A stretch of 8,858 nt of DNA, from the NCBI GenBank assembly GCA_013362385.1, contig JABFWC010000345.1:1-8858 (forward strand), given 5' to 3'. This document shows, piece by piece, positions 6,383-8,858 of the stretch. The translations under genes were made by a program, and so were the position numbers. The DNA comes from Pseudarthrobacter sp. (GTDB lineage: Bacteria > Actinomycetota > Actinomycetes > Actinomycetales > Micrococcaceae). Under the pieces are notes generated by a model. It saw nothing but the letters and a program-made list of their open reading frames with translations, had not been told where the DNA came from and ran no database searches. Numbering within the stretch: the first letter of the stretch is position 1; each line of letters starts with the position of its first letter.

Positions 6383-8858
6383 CAGTTTCCGGCCCTGGAG
6401 CGTCCTGGCAGTGAATCGCCGCCCGGCACCTTCCGTGTCCGCAGGTGCGCCGCGGCTTGTGCCGTCTTCCGGATCGCCCTTCCCGCCGCCCGGAAGGGAA
6501 GGCCCGCCAGACGGCCCAGGCGCGCCATGACCGACGGCGGCAGCCAGGCCGCGCGCAACCGGCGGATCAGCGGCGCATTCTCGCGGAGCGCGGTTTCCAA
6601 GGCGGCCACGCCGGTGCCTGCGTCCGTGACGTCCGCCCCGGCCAGGAAACCCGGGTTGCCGCCGCTGTCGGGGCGGCCGTACCGGTACCGTTCGAACCCG
6701 GTCGTCAGCATCCGGACCGCCTGGTGCGCCTGCTCGTCCATACCGCCGGGTTCCCCCAGCAATGTGCGGCGGAAGCGGACAGCGTAGGCCCTTGGCGTCT
6801 CGCTGGCCCCGGGCGGCAGGCCGTAGTCCGCGCCGAGATCGAGCAGTTCGTTCCACGCCAGCGGGACGGCGTCGCCCTGGCGCTTCGGCCTCAGCCGCCG
6901 TGCCCGGATACCGTTACGGACCAGGCGTGGTGCCGCAACCAGCAGGACCGCACCCAGTACAGCGGCAGTACCCGCCAGCCAGGGCAGCAGCGCGGCCATG
7001 GCATCGGAACCGTTGCCTGCACCGGGAGCGGGCGGCGGGGCAGCGCCGGGGGCCGGGGTGGCAGCCGGTGCGGCCTCAGGCACCAGGCCGTCGTTGTTGC
7101 CCGGCGCGTCCGGCACGGAAGAAACGGACGCCTCGGTGGCGTAGTCCGGGACCACCCCACGGGACGGCGTGGGTTCGAAGGGCACCCAGCCGAGGCCCTG
7201 GAAGTACAGCTCAGGCCATGCGTGCGCGTCCCGGGCATCCGCTTCGTATTCGGGCACCGTTCCCTGGCCTGCGACTGACACCGTCGCCCCTGTCAACCGG
7301 CCCGGGGCGTAGCCCACGGCGATCCGGCTGGGGATCCCCTGCAGGCGGGCCATGACGGCCATGGCGGACGCATAGTGGATGCAGTAGCCGCTCTTTTGCT
7401 GCAGGAAGTCAGCCAGGACCGAAAGCCCGTTTCCGTCATAGCCGCCCTGCACCGGTGACTGGAGCGAATATGTGAATTCCGCCGACCGCAGGTACCTCTG
7501 GATGGCGATCGCCTTGGCGTAGGGGGTCCCGGCCGAACCTGCCACGGTCCTGGCAGTGGTCTTCACAATGTCGGGAACATTGCCGGGGATCCGGGTGAAT
7601 TCGTCGGCGATGTCGCGGGCGGGGCCGGAGGACTGGGCCAGAAGCGCGGCCGAAAGCTTGGGCACGGCGGACGTGACGACGTACTCCTGGCGGCGCGTTG
7701 TGGTGTCCGTTCCCTTGATGGAGAGGGTGGCCGGGTCCCAGGTCCATTGCCCGTTGAGGCCGCGGATCGTTTCGGGCGCGTAGGGGGCCGGGAGGTAGGG
7801 ACTGGTGAAGGATCCGGTGTCGATGACGGTGACCTGCCGTACCTGCTCATCTGCCAGCACGGCATAACCGGGGTCCAGGCGTCCGGCCAGCGGAAGCCTG
7901 GACCCGGCGCGGTCGTCCGGGGCCCAGGAGTCGCCGTCGAAATTGTCCACGGTGACCGAGCGCAGGTAGAGCGGTGCCGCCGAACTGGTGGCGTAGGTGA
8001 TCCGGCCGCTGCCATCGGGTGTCCGGAGGCTGTTGCCCAGCGTGATCATGGGGTTCAGCCCGATGGACCCGCCCCAGGGATTCAGCCGGGAGCCTTGGGG
8101 GAAAGTCCCCCGGTCGAAACCGGGGACCGCCAGGGGCAGGACCAAGGTGGCGGCCAGGGCAACCGCGCCGGTCAGTGCCGCCCGCCGCAGCATGCCGGGA
8201 CTGCGGGCGGAATTGGCCTGGATCCTGCCGTCCGGGGCGAACCACTGGGCGCAGGCGAGGATCATCAGGTAGCCGGCTACGGTGGCGGCGAAACTCCATG
8301 CACCCACGCTCTGCGGCTTGATCATGGCCGGTACCACCAGGAGCGCCAGCAGCCCCATTCCCGAAGCCGCCGGCATGCCCAGCGGTACCGCGAGTGCGTC
8401 CACCAGGATGACGGCCAGGCCGAGGACAGCGCAGATCACCAGGACAATGCCCACGTTGGGCGCCACGGGCGCGGTCTCGCCGAGGACGGTCTCGCTCGCG
8501 CGCCGGATCAGGCGGTCCAGGTCATGGAAGCTGGCGCCGCTGGGGATGATCCACAGGATGCTTGAGCTGCGGAAGAAGGTCAGTGTCAGGACAGCGCCCA
8601 GGGCCAGGAAGCCGCCGGCCGTGACCAGCAGGGGCTGGGCCCGCACGGAACGCAGGGCGGCGAGGGTGAAACTGACTGCTACTACGGTGGTCAGGACTGG
8701 CCAATACCAGTTCCAGCCGCGCAGGACACCGTTGAGGGACAGCGCGGCCCCGCAGACACCCACCGCGATGGACCCGGCCATGGCCCAGGGGTAGGCGCCC
8801 ACCCGCCTGCTGCCGCCGGGACCTCGTGCCGGATGCGGCGTTTCCTGCCCGGCGCCTT
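6382..8858 (-). CDS. TgpA-like membrane transglutaminase-domain protein (probably 5' partial)
   Basis: This is a membrane protein with a DUF3488/TgpA N-terminal region, an external transglutaminase-like domain and a cytoplasmic DUF4129-like tail. Residues are counted from GTG 8802. Hydrophobic helices lie near 9-28, 33-51, 56-77, 116-138, 146-162, 167-186 and 207-226. The external domain (about 227-600) contains the papain-like motifs SGYCIHYASA with Cys474, DAHAWPE with His527, and GWVPFEPTP with Glu543 at the usual third-triad Asp position. A Pro/Ala-rich linker (about 575-597) leads to a last helix (about 603-624) and a basic C-terminal region. The stop is TGA at 6382-6384. The frame stays open beyond GTG 8802 to the right edge and reads ...PGGSRR before the first helix; that GTG has no clear ribosome binding site, so the true start is probably outside the window. 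Family members commonly follow MoxR ATPase and DUF58 genes. The physiological substrate is unknown. Confidence 0.88.
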   Translation of the reverse strand, partial: GAGQETPHPARGPGGSRRVGAYPWAMAGSIAVGVCGAALSLNGVLRGWNWYWPVLTTVVAVSFTLAALRSVRAQPLLVTAGGFLALGAVLTLTFFRSSSILWIIPSGASFHDLDRLIRRASETVLGETAPVAPNVGIVLVICAVLGLAVILVDALAVPLGMPAASGMGLLALLVVPAMIKPQSVGAWSFAATVAGYLMILACAQWFAPDGRIQANSARSPGMLRRAALTGAVALAATLVLPLAVPGFDRGTFPQGSRLNPWGGSIGLNPMITLGNSLRTPDGSGRITYATSSAAPLYLRSVTVDNFDGDSWAPDDRAGSRLPLAGRLDPGYAVLADEQVRQVTVIDTGSFTSPYLPAPYAPETIRGLNGQWTWDPATLSIKGTDTTTRRQEYVVTSAVPKLSAALLAQSSGPARDIADEFTRIPGNVPDIVKTTARTVAGSAGTPYAKAIAIQRYLRSAEFTYSLQSPVQGGYDGNGLSVLADFLQQKSGYCIHYASAMAVMARLQGIPSRIAVGYAPGRLTGATVSVAGQGTVPEYEADARDAHAWPELYFQGLGWVPFEPTPSRGVVPDYATEASVSSVPDAPGNNDGLVPEAAPAATPAPGAAPPPAPGAGNGSDAMAALLPWLAGTAAVLGAVLLVAAPRLVRNGIRARRLRPKRQGDAVPLAWNELLDLGADYGLPPGASETPRAYAVRFRRTLLGEPGGMDEQAHQAVRMLTTGFERYRYGRPDSGGNPGFLAGADVTDAGTGVAALETALRENAPLIRRLRAAWLPPSVMARLGRLAGLPFRAAGRAIRKTAQAAAHLRTRKVPGGDSLPGRSRAGN

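Noticed and set aside
7747..8565. Plus-strand open frame (272 codons) opposite the transglutaminase gene
   Set aside because: It is rich in Gly, Gln, Arg and His, lies antisense to a gene with membrane helices and catalytic motifs, and has no support of its own.
1..8858. Mobile element, CRISPR array, tRNA/rRNA or defence system
   Set aside because: I saw no long terminal inverted or direct repeats, no transposase or integrase motifs, no regularly spaced repeats and no tRNA-like cloverleaf in the intergenic gaps. Gene density and composition are uniform.

Overview
The window is GC-rich (C/G strongly favoured at third codon positions) and reads as a chromosomal housekeeping segment of a high-GC Gram-positive actinobacterium. 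Protein wording, GTG starts and gene order suggest the Arthrobacter/Pseudarthrobacter group (Micrococcaceae); the genus is my inference. The divergent pair of a protein O-mannosyltransferase gene and rsmI is also found in Mycobacterium tuberculosis (Rv1002c/Rv1003), so this part looks like conserved actinobacterial core. I see no tRNA, rRNA, CRISPR array, insertion sequence or phage gene.

Layout. Bases 3-92 (+) are the last codons of a gene entering from the left, probably the tail of a membrane protein. It converges on a FadD15-type long-chain acyl-CoA synthetase (97-1926, -) with only 4 bases between the stop codons. Upstream of the synthetase on the same strand is a polytopic mannosyltransferase (1994-3721, -). 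A 45-base divergent gap separates it from rsmI (3767-4642, +), the 16S rRNA C1402 2'-O-methyltransferase, whose GTG start sits where a leaderless transcript from a TAGGCT -10 box would begin. A 182-base gap (4643-4824) holds an 18-bp perfect palindrome, a plausible promoter and a structured leader. It precedes an aldehyde dehydrogenase (4825-6324, +) that keeps the succinate-semialdehyde-binding residues. A strong intrinsic terminator (6344-6382) closes that gene and abuts the stop of a convergent TgpA-like membrane transglutaminase (6382 to the right edge, -), whose 5' end is probably cut off by the window.

Function. The genes do not form one pathway. They cover acyl-CoA activation, extracytoplasmic protein mannosylation, ribosome modification, 4-aminobutyrate/succinate semialdehyde catabolism, and a membrane-anchored transglutaminase-fold enzyme usually encoded beside MoxR and DUF58 genes. 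I found no convincing new biological system. The most useful observations are the probable leaderless start of rsmI, the gabD upstream region, the residue-level features of the dehydrogenase, and the Glu in the third triad position of the transglutaminase.
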